Assembly (NCBI GenBank): GCA_001314545.1
Contig: LIHN01000018.1
Location: 216,247-280,246, forward strand
Source: Bacteroidetes bacterium HLUCCA01
GTDB lineage: Bacteria; Bacteroidota; Rhodothermia; Balneolales; HLUCCA01
Direction: 5' to 3'
DNA length: 64,000 nucleotides
Both the position numbers and the translations under genes were made by a program. Within the stretch, counting starts at the first letter, position 1; each line of letters opens with the position of its first letter. Positions 35,341 to 43,955 of the stretch are shown here, piece after piece. The notes beneath the pieces are model-generated. The model was given only the letters and a program-made list of their open reading frames with translations, was not told where the DNA came from and searched no databases.

Positions 35341-35742
35341 TCAGGATTCCCCATCTGCTGCTGCACCACCATTTTCCTGACTATCGTTACCTGCAGCATC
35401 CGAAGGGCTTTCTTCAGACGATGCTTGCGCAGCTGTGTCTGAGGCAGGTTTCTTGACCTCATCCACGTAATTGAGCTGCAGGGTGCTGAGCACATGGGTC
35501 AGATAACTCTTCATATCACTGGTCAGATTTCCCTTCGTGTAGGTTTCCAGCATGCGAAGCGTATCGATTGCGTACTTGGCTGCGTTCAGATCACGACTGA
35601 CCGTGTCCGTAGACGGGTCTTTGAGTTTACCCAGCCCCATCATGCCAATTTGCTCATGCTGTTGAACCAGCATCATAAAAAGCAACTGCTGCTGCTGTTC
35701 GGAGCTGAGTTTAGCTCCGTATTCCATAGAATTTTCGCTCAT
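35341..35742 (-). CDS. DUF1844 domain-containing protein
   Basis: A 133-residue acidic protein of unknown function. The core (LSSEQQQQLLFMMLVQQHEQIGMMGLGKLKDP split over helices, then DLNAAKYAIDTLRMLETYTKGNLT) matches the short DUF1844 family, which has no assigned role. A disordered Ala/Ser/Glu-rich tail of about 35 residues follows. Its TGA is followed immediately, in frame, by the NUDIX coding region. Confidence 0.85.
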   Translation of the reverse strand: MSENSMEYGAKLSSEQQQQLLFMMLVQQHEQIGMMGLGKLKDPSTDTVSRDLNAAKYAIDTLRMLETYTKGNLTSDMKSYLTHVLSTLQLNYVDEVKKPASDTAAQASSEESPSDAAGNDSQENGGAAADGES

Positions 35743-35893
35743 AGTCAGTATTCGATAAGGTTGGTAGTTGTTTGGCTAAAATTAGGGCTAAAGGCACTCT
35801 GCATCAAGGCATAACGGTCACAAGCCTGTGGTAATCCACCAAAATTGGCAGTATTTTCTACCCTATAACACTACACTTCAAATTTGCCCCACT

Positions 35894-36550
35894 ATGAAAT
35901 TCTTTATTGATACCGCAGACCTTACCGAAATCAGCGAAGCCCACGCCATGGGTATTCTGGACGGAGTAACCACGAACCCGTCATTGTGCGCCAAAGTGGG
36001 TGTGCGCGACTTCGAAGCGCACATCGCCAAAATTTGCGAAATAGTAGATGGCGATGTTTCCGCTGAGGTAGTATCTACCACCTATGATGACATGGTGGCT
36101 GAAGGTCGGCGTCTGGCTGATATTGCACCCAATGTAGTTGTTAAAATTCCGCTGATCAAAGATGGTATCAAAGCCATCCGCACCTTCACCGACGAAGGCA
36201 TCAAAACCAACTGTACCCTGTGTTTCTCACCCACACAGGCCCTGGTCGCCGCAAAAGCCGGCGCAACCTATATTTCTCCTTTTGTTGGTCGACTCGATGA
36301 TGTTTCTACAGACGGCATGCAGCTGATTGAAGACATCGTGACCATTTATGACAACTATGGATACGAAACCGAAGTACTGGTAGCCAGTATCCGACACCCC
36401 ATGCACGTGGTAGAGTCAGCCCGCATCGGCGCTCATGTGGCAACTATGCCCCTGAGTGTTATAGAAGCGTTGATCAAACACCCGCTTACCGATAACGGTC
36501 TGGCTAAGTTTCTTGCCGACTGGGACAAACTGCAGGCGTCACTGAAATAA
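35894..36550 (+). CDS. fsa: Fructose-6-phosphate aldolase / small transaldolase family
   Basis: A 218-residue TIM-barrel class I aldolase. Landmarks are [29 protein letters not shown] with the Schiff-base Lys, [28 protein letters not shown] (within two strands) and [12 protein letters not shown]. Short members either cleave fructose 6-phosphate or act as true transaldolases in the pentose phosphate pathway, and sequence alone does not decide. The frame opens 66 bases earlier, but ATG 35894 is the family start. Confidence 0.92.
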   Translation: MKFFIDTADLTEISEAHAMGILDGVTTNPSLCAKVGVRDFEAHIAKICEIVDGDVSAEVVSTTYDDMVAEGRRLADIAPNVVVKIPLIKDGIKAIRTFTDEGIKTNCTLCFSPTQALVAAKAGATYISPFVGRLDDVSTDGMQLIEDIVTIYDNYGYETEVLVASIRHPMHVVESARIGAHVATMPLSVIEALIKHPLTDNGLAKFLADWDKLQASLK

Positions 36551-36570
36551 TTCGGTTCTGCCTCCAACAT

Positions 36571-36625
36571 AAAAAGCCCGACAAGCTTCCGGATACATCC
36601 ATGAATCTTGTCGGGCTTTTTTTTT
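36571..36625 (+). terminator. Terminator after the aldolase gene
   Basis: A perfect 15-base stem (AAAAAGCCCGACAAG / CTTGTCGGGCTTTTT) with a 21-base loop is followed by more T, 20 bases after the stop. Confidence 0.9.
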
Positions 36626-36744
36626 GAGTATCGGGACTCATTTGTGCACGGGTATGCCGGAAGCAAGGAAGCTTACGAAATAATCACCGTCCTGAATGAC
36701 GGATACCGGCTGGTCCCGATTCATAGTTCCGCTGATCACTGAGG

Positions 36745-38229
36745 CTATCCAAGGTCTTCGCTGACCAGGTTCTCGGCAATAATGGAAGACGAGAGCACGC
36801 CGGGAAGCCCTGCCCCGGGGTGAGTTCCCGCACCCACGAAATACAGGTTATCGAAATCCTCCGATTTGTTATGCGGTCGGAACCAGGCCGATTGCGTCAA
36901 AATTGGCTCTACAGAGAACGCCGATCCCAGATAGCTGTTCAACTCGCCCTGGAAGTGCAGCGGGTCAATATAATGTTCGGCCACGATATGCTTTTGCAGG
37001 TCCGGAAGATAGTTATCTTCCAGAAACTGCATGATACGATCGCGGTAGGTCTTGGCAAACGTACTCCAGTCGGTTCCGGAAGCCAGGTGTGGTACGGGCG
37101 ACAACACATAAAACGACTCGCTTCCTTCCGGAGCCAGCGAGGGATCTGTGATGGTTGGCATGTGCAGGTACAGGGAAAAATCGTCTGCCACCACTTTCTT
37201 ATGGAAAATGTCATCGAGCAGTCCCTTATAGCGCGGTCCCAGGATAATATTGTGATGTTTCAGCTTGCTGTCGGTGTAGCGCCGGTTGGTGCCGAAGTAT
37301 ATCACGAACAGTGACATGCTGTAATTCATGCGTTTCAGCTTCGCGTCGGAGTATTTACGACGGTACCTGGCCGGAATCATATTCATGTACGTAAACGGCA
37401 CATCGGCATTGGAGATAACGGCATCTGCCATATGCGTGCTTCCGTCTTTAAGCCGGATACCCTTCGCCTTGCGACCATCGATCAGGATTTCATCGACCTC
37501 CGAACTCAGGTGGATTTTCCCGCCCATTTCGGTAATGAGGTCGACCAGACCTTTGATGATGGCGCCGGTCCCACCCATAGCATAGTGCACACCCCACTCC
37601 CGCTCCAGGTAGTGAATCATGGCATAAATGGAGGTCGTATCAAAGGGATTCCCACCCACCAGCAAGGGGTGGAACGAGAAACACTGCCGGAGGAAATCGT
37701 CTTTCACAAACTGTGATACGTAGTTATACACGCTCCGGTACGACTGCAGCTTGATCAGGTCCGGTGCGACTTTCAGCATATCCGTGAAATTCAGAAATGG
37801 CTTATCGGCCAGCTCGATGAAGCCCTTATCAAAGATGGGTTTGGTAGTCTTGATGAATTCGAGGTAGCCGGCTTTATCGTCGGGATTGAATTTGTCGATT
37901 TCCCCGAGGGTGAACGCTTCATTGTCGTTGTAATCGAAAACACGCCCTTTGTCGTCGAAAATGCGGTAAAACGGATTGCAGGGAACAAATTCGATGTAAT
38001 CTTCGCGCTTCTTTCCGGCCAGTTTGAACAGTTCATCGAACATAAAAGGCGCCGTTATCACGGTCGGGCCGCCATCGAAAGTAAAACCGTTGATTTCGTA
38101 GACATAGCCACGTCCACCGGGTTTGTCGCGCTTCTCAAACATTTCAACCTGGTAGCCTTTTGCTGCCAGCCGGACGGCCGCTCCCAGGGCGCCGAAGCCG
38201 GTTCCGATAATAATAACTCGTTTGCTCAT
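36745..38229 (-). CDS. crtI: Phytoene desaturase-family FAD oxidoreductase
   Basis: A 494-residue enzyme of the CrtI family that desaturates carotenoid precursors, or oxidises or isomerises related substrates. It has the dinucleotide motif [20 protein letters not shown], the [18 protein letters not shown] segment, and the C-terminal FAD signature [20 protein letters not shown]. The overall length and start at ATG 38229 fit. No phytoene synthase or other carotenoid gene is in the window, so the exact step (CrtI, CrtN or CrtD type) cannot be told from context. Confidence 0.85.
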   Translation of the reverse strand: MSKRVIIIGTGFGALGAAVRLAAKGYQVEMFEKRDKPGGRGYVYEINGFTFDGGPTVITAPFMFDELFKLAGKKREDYIEFVPCNPFYRIFDDKGRVFDYNDNEAFTLGEIDKFNPDDKAGYLEFIKTTKPIFDKGFIELADKPFLNFTDMLKVAPDLIKLQSYRSVYNYVSQFVKDDFLRQCFSFHPLLVGGNPFDTTSIYAMIHYLEREWGVHYAMGGTGAIIKGLVDLITEMGGKIHLSSEVDEILIDGRKAKGIRLKDGSTHMADAVISNADVPFTYMNMIPARYRRKYSDAKLKRMNYSMSLFVIYFGTNRRYTDSKLKHHNIILGPRYKGLLDDIFHKKVVADDFSLYLHMPTITDPSLAPEGSESFYVLSPVPHLASGTDWSTFAKTYRDRIMQFLEDNYLPDLQKHIVAEHYIDPLHFQGELNSYLGSAFSVEPILTQSAWFRPHNKSEDFDNLYFVGAGTHPGAGLPGVLSSSIIAENLVSEDLG

Positions 38230-38466
38230 AATGGGTTGGGTAGGTGGGTAAATAATAGAAAAGCAAACAATTCAAACGGGACGATTCGTTCGATGTCAGC
38301 TGCGATTATTTATTGGGGTGTGGTTTTACCGTTGATGATATATGGTAGGTAAAAATGAGATGCCTGTGAATCAGGGATGCTGGCGATGGAGGGGATTATG
38401 GAAATGATATGGTGCAATGCTGATGGTGAGGGACGAACTGTTTATACATCAGTACCATATTGGAAA

Positions 38467-39093
38467 TTAATTCTGCAGCTGCTTTACGAAGCCATCATGC
38501 CCCTGGCGATTCAAATCGCGCATAGCCCGTTCGGCCCGGTCTCGTGAGTCGTAGCGGCCGAAATAGACTCGGTAAAACGTTCTGCCGTCAACCCGGGCCG
38601 ACTGCACGAAGGCGCCGCGGATATCCGATGCAAATTCTTCAGCTTGCGAGCGCTGGTTGTAGGAAGCTAGTTGAACGGTGAATAATTCCGGTCCCTGCCT
38701 GCGGGAAACCGGCGTTTCACTTCGAACCAGCTGGAGACGGACCCGTGCCAGGCCGGCATCCACCATGTCAATTTCCCGGGCCGCAGCGTAGGAAAGGTCG
38801 ATGACCCGGTTGTCAACATACGGCCCGCGGTCGTTGATGCGTACGGTGACCGCTTTGCCATTTTCCACATTGATAACCCGTACTACGGTGTTGAACGGCA
38901 GGGTTCGGTGGGCTGCCGTCATCGCGTTCTGATCATAAGTCTCGCCGTTGGCTGTTGTTTTGCCATGAAAACCGGGCCCGTACCAACTGGCCATTCCCGA
39001 ATCAATAACGGAGCCGCGCGAGGCAGCGCAGCCGGTGAGAAGCATCAATCCAAACAGAACGAGGGAAAGTCGGGTCGCAATAAAAGCAGTCAT
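38467..39093 (-). CDS. rlpA: RlpA-family septal lytic transglycosylase / lipoprotein
   Basis: A 208-residue outer-membrane lipoprotein (signal with lipobox LLTGC). The double-psi beta-barrel follows: SGMASWYGPGFHGKTTANGE, then TAAHRTLPFNTVVRV and RINDRGPYVDNRVIDLSYAA, which hold the catalytic Asp and His of the lytic enzyme. A C-terminal SPOR domain (FTVQLASYNQRSQAEEFAS ... YRVYFGRYDSRDRAERAM) binds stripped septal glycan. Its start codon directly abuts three 37-base tandem repeats. Confidence 0.93.
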   Translation of the reverse strand: MTAFIATRLSLVLFGLMLLTGCAASRGSVIDSGMASWYGPGFHGKTTANGETYDQNAMTAAHRTLPFNTVVRVINVENGKAVTVRINDRGPYVDNRVIDLSYAAAREIDMVDAGLARVRLQLVRSETPVSRRQGPELFTVQLASYNQRSQAEEFASDIRGAFVQSARVDGRTFYRVYFGRYDSRDRAERAMRDLNRQGHDGFVKQLQN

Positions 39094-39204
39094 GGCATTT
39101 TATAGGTTCAGATGGACAGTAGCGGGTGATGGCATTGTACAGGTTCAGATGGACAGTAGCGGGTGATGGCATTGTATAGGTTCAGATGGACAGTAGCGGG
39201 TGAC
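39094..39204 (-). repeat. Three tandem 37-bp repeats abutting the rlpA start
   Basis: Copies lie at 39094-39130, 39131-39167 and 39168-39204 and differ at only a few positions (for example TTTTATAGG, TTGTACAGG and TTGTATAGG, and the last base). They are head to tail with no spacers, so this is not a CRISPR. Read toward rlpA each copy ends in AATGCC, giving an ATG. The last copy touches the rlpA ATG. Confidence 0.95.
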
Positions 39205-39401
39205 AGCTGCAACGAGTGTGATCACGAAAAGCCACTTTGGGCTTTTCCCCCTCGCGGAGGCGTTTGCCGTCGGAGTACAGTCCACTCCATAATGTCTGCT
39301 GCTGCAATGTGAATGCCATTTGCAGGCACTCATCAGACCAACCTGCCGGTCAACTATCTTGGCGCACATCCGCCGCGCGGCCAGGGCAATATACGTCGCG
39401 C
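39205..39401. other. Rest of the rlpA-methyltransferase intergenic region
   Basis: Together with the repeats this is a 308-base gap between rlpA and the upstream methyltransferase gene on the same strand. A perfect 8-base inverted repeat GAAAAGCC-ACTTTG-GGCTTTTC lies at 39226-39247 and could form a weak terminator or processing hairpin on the minus strand. An 86-residue minus-strand frame crosses the region but has no family features and ends within the repeats, so I do not call it a gene. Confidence 0.5.
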
Positions 39402-40739
39402 TCACATCGAAATCACCTGAAATACAAAAAAGCGCAGGTACTCAGTTTCGGGCATGACCGGGAGTACCGGGTGATCAACAGGCTGACTGCCGCGCCAGAC
39501 CATGGTAATCCGGGTTCCGGTTCGACGTGCAGCCTCAGTGACGGTTTCAATAAAGCGCTGGGTGTCAATATGATGCGAACAGGTTGCTGTAGCCAGAAAT
39601 CCGCCGGGTTTCAGCAGCACGAGCGCCGCTTCGTGCAGTTTCTGGTAGCCTTTCAGAGCGGCAGCGGCCGTTTTGCGGTTTTTTGCAAAACCGGGCGGAT
39701 CCAGATTCACCACATTGTAGGTTGCCGGGTTTTCTTCGGCGTGCTGCGGCAGCCATTTCATGAGGTCGGCCCGTTCAAACGTAATCCGGGAGCTAAAATT
39801 GTTGTTGCGGGCATTGACCAGGGCGCGGTCGAGTGCGGGTTGGGAGATGTCCACTGCCAGGACTGGTTCCGCTCCTGCCTGCGCAGCATGCAAGGCGAAC
39901 CCTCCGTCATTGCAGAACGCATCCAGAACGCGGTCGCCCGACTTCACAAACCTTCGAAACTGCAGCCTGTTTTCATGCTGATCCACGTAGAAACCCGTTT
40001 TCTGACCCTGCAGGATGTCAACCTCGTAGGTTATACCGTGCTCAACGACCAATTGAACCGGCACCTCCTCACTTCCATGTACTACCTTCACATATTCCGG
40101 CAATCCTTCCAGTTTTCGAAGGCCTGCATCATTGCGCAGGATGATCCATTCGGGCTGCAGAACGTACTTACAGGCCTCAGTGATAAAATCCAGATGATTT
40201 TCCCCGCCGGCGCTTACCACCTGAATGGAAACCACCCGACCAATCTGGTCGATGAGGACCCCGGGCAGGCCGTCACTCTCCCCGTGAACCATGCGTATGG
40301 CCTGCGCGCCGGGACGTAATTGTCGTCGCAGGGTTGCGGCAGCGCTGATTCTGTCTGTATAAAAAGACTGGTTCAGGATCACATCGCCGGGACTAACCAG
40401 ACGAAATGCAATCAGGGAATGCGGGTGGTAGTATCCGGTGCCCAGAAGTTGTCCGCGGTGATCACGAAGTCGGGCAACGGAGCCGGGTTGAATGGTATTT
40501 TGCGTATGCAGATTGGATGCCGGGGTTTGTGCAGCGTGGTCAACCGCGGGGGCCGTGTTTTCCCCTTCTGACGGGGACCGCCCCGCTGCAGCGGCACCCA
40601 GGCGCTGAGGCGGTTGCCGGTTTTCCGGCGAACTGGCCGGCTCCACAGAAGCAATTTCATTACTGAACACCCACAGGTGTCCACGCCGGATTCGTTTATC
40701 GGCTCCCGGGCGTAGTTTTACCGTTAAATTGGAGGACAT
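39402..40739 (-). CDS. Class I SAM-dependent rRNA methyltransferase (RlmI-like) with PUA insert
   Basis: A 445-residue enzyme of the YccW/RlmI family that methylates a cytosine in 23S rRNA. The N-terminal PUA domain (LRPGADKRIRRGHLWVFSNEI ... GSVARLRDHRGQLLGTGYY, in separated parts) precedes an EEHEE-like linker and the Rossmann methyltransferase domain (DRVLDAFCNDGGFALHAAQAG, NLDPPGFAKNRK, ATCSHHI). Between residues about 34 and 83 the PUA domain carries a roughly 50-residue Ala/Pro/Ser-rich insert that relatives lack, as far as I recall. The target base is inferred from family. Confidence 0.88.
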   Translation of the reverse strand: MSSNLTVKLRPGADKRIRRGHLWVFSNEIASVEPASSPENRQPPQRLGAAAAGRSPSEGENTAPAVDHAAQTPASNLHTQNTIQPGSVARLRDHRGQLLGTGYYHPHSLIAFRLVSPGDVILNQSFYTDRISAAATLRRQLRPGAQAIRMVHGESDGLPGVLIDQIGRVVSIQVVSAGGENHLDFITEACKYVLQPEWIILRNDAGLRKLEGLPEYVKVVHGSEEVPVQLVVEHGITYEVDILQGQKTGFYVDQHENRLQFRRFVKSGDRVLDAFCNDGGFALHAAQAGAEPVLAVDISQPALDRALVNARNNNFSSRITFERADLMKWLPQHAEENPATYNVVNLDPPGFAKNRKTAAAALKGYQKLHEAALVLLKPGGFLATATCSHHIDTQRFIETVTEAARRTGTRITMVWRGSQPVDHPVLPVMPETEYLRFFVFQVISM

Positions 40740-40837
40740 GAACGTAGTGTTGGCTTTTGTGTTATCGCTGTTCTAAACTACCAAATAATTGACTCTCCCC
40801 GGGCTGAATATCTCATGATTGTATCCCATAACAAAAA

Positions 40838-40867
40838 AACCCGCTCTATATCACAATAGAGCGGGTT
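40838..40867 (-). terminator. Terminator of tRNA-Thr
   Basis: A perfect 12-base stem (AACCCGCTCTAT / ATAGAGCGGGTT) with a 6-base loop is followed on the minus strand by a T run (A 40833-40839 on the plus strand). It is 20 bases downstream of the tRNA. Confidence 0.9.
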
Positions 40868-40887
40868 TTAAAAGAAAACTTGAGGAG

Positions 40888-40960
40888 AGCCGAAGATCGG
40901 ATTCGAACCGACGACCTACGCTTTACGAGAGCGTTGCTCTACCAGCTGAGCTACTTCGGC
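40888..40960 (-). tRNA. tRNA-Thr (anticodon CGT)
   Basis: 73 bases fold well: acceptor GCCGAAG / CTTCGGC, anticodon stem ACGCT / AGCGT with loop CTCGTAA, T-arm GTCGG-TTCGAAT-CCGAT, discriminator T, and no encoded CCA. It reads ACG codons. Confidence 0.95.
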
Positions 40961-40970
40961 ATATAGCTCC

Positions 40971-40983
40971 TAAATATACGCAC
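40971..40983 (-). promoter_or_regulatory. Promoter-like element of tRNA-Thr, shared with tRNA-Met
   Basis: On the minus strand GTGCGTATATTTA is the same 12-mer (GTGCGTATATTT) found ahead of tRNA-Met, here 10 bases before the tRNA 5' end. TATATTTA differs at one base from TAnnTTTG. A TTG (plus-strand CAA at 41000-41002) lies about 21 bases further upstream. Confidence 0.5.
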
Positions 40984-41145
40984 GGTCCTTTGCCATTCGC
41001 AACAATCGGCTGTGAAACCGGAAGCTATAGCCCGCAGGCTCACAACCTAGCAGGGCCGATACGCCACGCATCCGGTTCAGCACTACGGCAAGTACGGCGC
41101 CACAAACGGGTTCCTACCTGCCGATGATCACGTTTTGAAGGAACT

Positions 41146-42225
41146 TTACCCGTTTTTCGAGCGAAATGCCACCATGAAATCAACCAGTGTATCTACACTC
41201 GCACGGGGCAGTGCGTTATAAATGCTGGCCCGGATACCGCCTACGCTCCGGTGGCCCTTGAGACCATCAAGGTGCAAAGCAGCGGCTTCTTTGACAAACT
41301 GCTTTTCAAGATCATCGCTGGGCAGTCGGAAGGTCACGTTCATACGCGAACGGGAGTCGGCATGGGCCGTACCGCGATAAAAATCGTCTTTGTCGATTTC
41401 CGCGTACAGGTGCGCCGCTTTAGCTTCGTTAGCCTGCTCAACGGCTTTGATACCGCCCTGGTTTTCAATCCATTCCAGTACCAGATTGAAGAAATACACG
41501 CCAAAAACCGGGGGAGTGTTGAACATGGTTCCAACGTGCGTAGGATAGCTTAAAATCGTCGATACGTTTTCAGTGCGGGCTTTTGCCAGAAAATCCTTCC
41601 GGATGATGACGATGGTAACTCCCGCCGGACCGGCGTTTTTTTGCGCTCCGGCGTAAATCATACCATAGCGCTTCACATCCACCTCCCGACTTAGAAAATC
41701 CGAGGATGCATCACAAACCAGGGGGATGTCATTGGACTCCGGCTCCGACCGGTATTGTGTTCCGAAAATGGTGTTGTTGGACGTAAAATGCAGGTATTCA
41801 GCTCCTTCAAGGTGACTGATTTCGTGGTTAGCAGGCACACGACCAAAGTTCTCATCCTCCGAGGAAAAACCAATGTGAACCTTGCCGAAAAGCTTGGCCT
41901 CCTTAATCGCCTTTTTCGACCACGTACCGGTATTCAGATAGTTCGCCGTTTTCCCCTCGCCGAGAAAGTTGTAGGGCACCATCATAAACTGCGTACTGGC
42001 ACCACCCTGCAGAAAGAGAACCTCGAAATCATCGCCCAGTCCCATCAGGGATTTCAGGCGGGCGGTTGCCTGAGCGTCTACTTCAATGTACTCTGGTCCG
42101 CGATGACTCAACTCCATGATGGAAGAGCCTGTGCCTTTATAGTCGAGGAGTTCAGCCTGGGCTTTTTGTAATACTTCGGTTGGCAGAATGGATGGTCCTG
42201 CGCTGAAATTATGCGATCGGAACAT
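41146..42225 (-). CDS. serC: Phosphoserine aminotransferase
   Basis: A 359-residue PLP enzyme that makes 3-phosphoserine from 3-phosphohydroxypyruvate, and also acts in pyridoxal phosphate synthesis in many bacteria. Visible features: NFSAGPSILPTEVLQKAQ, FLQGGASTQFMMVPYN, the PLP-Lys in IYAGAQKNAGPAGV and the C-terminal GGIRASIYNALP. It lies 256 bases downstream of a DUF1015 gene on the same strand, a neighbour often found with serine genes. serA is not in the window. Confidence 0.97.
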   Translation of the reverse strand: MFRSHNFSAGPSILPTEVLQKAQAELLDYKGTGSSIMELSHRGPEYIEVDAQATARLKSLMGLGDDFEVLFLQGGASTQFMMVPYNFLGEGKTANYLNTGTWSKKAIKEAKLFGKVHIGFSSEDENFGRVPANHEISHLEGAEYLHFTSNNTIFGTQYRSEPESNDIPLVCDASSDFLSREVDVKRYGMIYAGAQKNAGPAGVTIVIIRKDFLAKARTENVSTILSYPTHVGTMFNTPPVFGVYFFNLVLEWIENQGGIKAVEQANEAKAAHLYAEIDKDDFYRGTAHADSRSRMNVTFRLPSDDLEKQFVKEAAALHLDGLKGHRSVGGIRASIYNALPRASVDTLVDFMVAFRSKNG

Positions 42226-42481
42226 AAATATGGTGTTCTAGTGTGGATTTGCAGATGATGGAAGCATAGTTTTTCGGGTATGCTGGCAGGTTTCTCAACG
42301 CATAGCGACAGGGCCTGCGGCACGTGGCAAAGATAGCGGTATTCCGCCGATATGTACAGCATGATGTAACGCTAATGCGGGCAGAATCGCTCCGGTGTGC
42401 TAACTTCGTCTGCCAATCCGGAAGTCACAGCCGTTTAAGGCCGGTGATTAAGACTCCATGCACTAAATCAACACGGTCAGG

Positions 42482-43675
42482 TCAGCTGAACACATTGACC
42501 AGCAGCCCGGAGCGAAGCTTGGGCTCAAACCAGGTTGATTTAGGCGGCATAAGCAGCCCGGCATCCGATACCTCCATAAGCTCGTGTACGGAGGTCGGGT
42601 ACATACTGAATGCGACTCGCGCAAAGCCGCGGTCTACCAGTTTACGGAGTTCTTCCGGACCACGAATCCCGCCCACGAATGAAATATTCGGGTCGGTACG
42701 CGGGTCACCCACACGCAATATCGGCTCAAGAATCTGATCATGTAGCCGTTGTACGTCCAGGCGATCTACCGGACCCGCCCCGGTTTCGGCATCTGCAAGA
42801 CGGATGGTTTTCCATTTACCACGCTGATAAACGCAGACATCGCCTTTTTTATCAGGCACATCCCGACCTTCGTCCACAACCCGGGAGGCTGTAAAAATAG
42901 CGTCCAGGCTGTCGTCATCGGTTTCAAGCACAACCCGGTTGTAGGCCATCAGCTGCATCTGATTGGCCGGGAAAATCGCGGCCGGGAAAACACCTGCCCC
43001 CGGACACTCCTCCTCCAGCTGTACGGAAGCCCGTGCGGCAGCGGCACAGCGATGGTGTCCGTCGGCAACATAAAAACGCGGGATAGATGAAAAAGCATCG
43101 GTCAGATCCCGGAAATGTTCCACATTCCACAGCCTGTGGGCAACACCATTGGCAACCACCTCCAAAAGCGGGGGTTCAGCCGTTACGGTACGCAGCATAG
43201 AAGCTATAGCCGGGTCAGAAGGGTGTACCAGCATTACGGGCTCAGCATGCGCCCGTTGAGCGACTATATGTCGGGCACGATCGTCTTCCTTGTCAGGACG
43301 GGTATTCTCGTGTTTAACGATGATTCCTTCGTTATAGTCACGTGTGCGTACGCCACCAAATACTCCGGTACTGTGAACGCCTCCCATCTCAAGCTGGTAC
43401 ACATACAGGGACGGGGTATCATCCTGCACCAGCTCACGGGATGCCATCAGGCGGCGCAGGGCCGAAGCTCCGGCATCGTAGACCGATGGATGATGCTCAT
43501 TCATGTCTTCGCGGAATCCGATTTCAGGTCGGATAACGTGTAAAAAGCTAGAGGCATTACCCTCGGCAAGGATTCGGGCCTCGGTTGTGGACACTACATC
43601 GTAAGGCGGACAGCTGATTCGTTCGGCTGCACTATCGGATGCAGGCCTCCAAAATTTTTGCGGAATAACATGCAT
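42482..43675 (-). CDS. DUF1015 family protein
   Basis: A 397-residue protein of unknown function. The start MHVIPQKFWRP and the motif CPPYDVVS, followed by NASSFLHVIRPE and FYVADGHHRCAAA, are characteristic of DUF1015. The DGHHR segment resembles ParB-like nuclease/kinase folds, and relatives near serine genes have been suggested to be serine kinases, so this could be a small-molecule kinase; that is inference. The frame extends seven codons to a TTG at 43696, but ATG 43675 is preferred. Confidence 0.85.
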   Translation of the reverse strand: MHVIPQKFWRPASDSAAERISCPPYDVVSTTEARILAEGNASSFLHVIRPEIGFREDMNEHHPSVYDAGASALRRLMASRELVQDDTPSLYVYQLEMGGVHSTGVFGGVRTRDYNEGIIVKHENTRPDKEDDRARHIVAQRAHAEPVMLVHPSDPAIASMLRTVTAEPPLLEVVANGVAHRLWNVEHFRDLTDAFSSIPRFYVADGHHRCAAAARASVQLEEECPGAGVFPAAIFPANQMQLMAYNRVVLETDDDSLDAIFTASRVVDEGRDVPDKKGDVCVYQRGKWKTIRLADAETGAGPVDRLDVQRLHDQILEPILRVGDPRTDPNISFVGGIRGPEELRKLVDRGFARVAFSMYPTSVHELMEVSDAGLLMPPKSTWFEPKLRSGLLVNVFS

Positions 43676-43955
43676 AAAGGTATTATCAGATCGCAAATGA
43701 ACGTTAAACGGATACCCTGCCAGCGCTGCCTTCAGGGCAAAACCGGTAGAACTTCATACACGATTACTTATGATTCTGCATCACGACAGCCGGAAGGCCG
43801 TTTCTGTCCGGCTAAGTGACGGTCTTGTAAACAAATATTAAAGGTTTCAAAGGTCATCAACTGCTCCGGCTAAGGAACGTCAAACGCTCTATTATTGTAG
43901 TGATTCATACTATCAATACCCATAGTAAATTTCATATAAATTCAAGTACTTCTCA

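Noticed and set aside
36745..38229. Carotenoid biosynthesis cluster
   Set aside because: Only one desaturase-like gene is present; the neighbours are unrelated.
39094..39204. Possible CRISPR array
   Set aside because: The 37-bp units are directly adjacent with no spacers, only three copies exist, and no cas gene is in the window.
39145..39405. 86-residue minus-strand open frame between the methyltransferase and rlpA genes
   Set aside because: No family features, ends inside the tandem repeats, and its start only overlaps the methyltransferase stop by chance.
39237..40319. 360-residue plus-strand frame opposite the methyltransferase
   Set aside because: Antisense to a well-supported gene, with composition explained by its codon pattern and no domain features.
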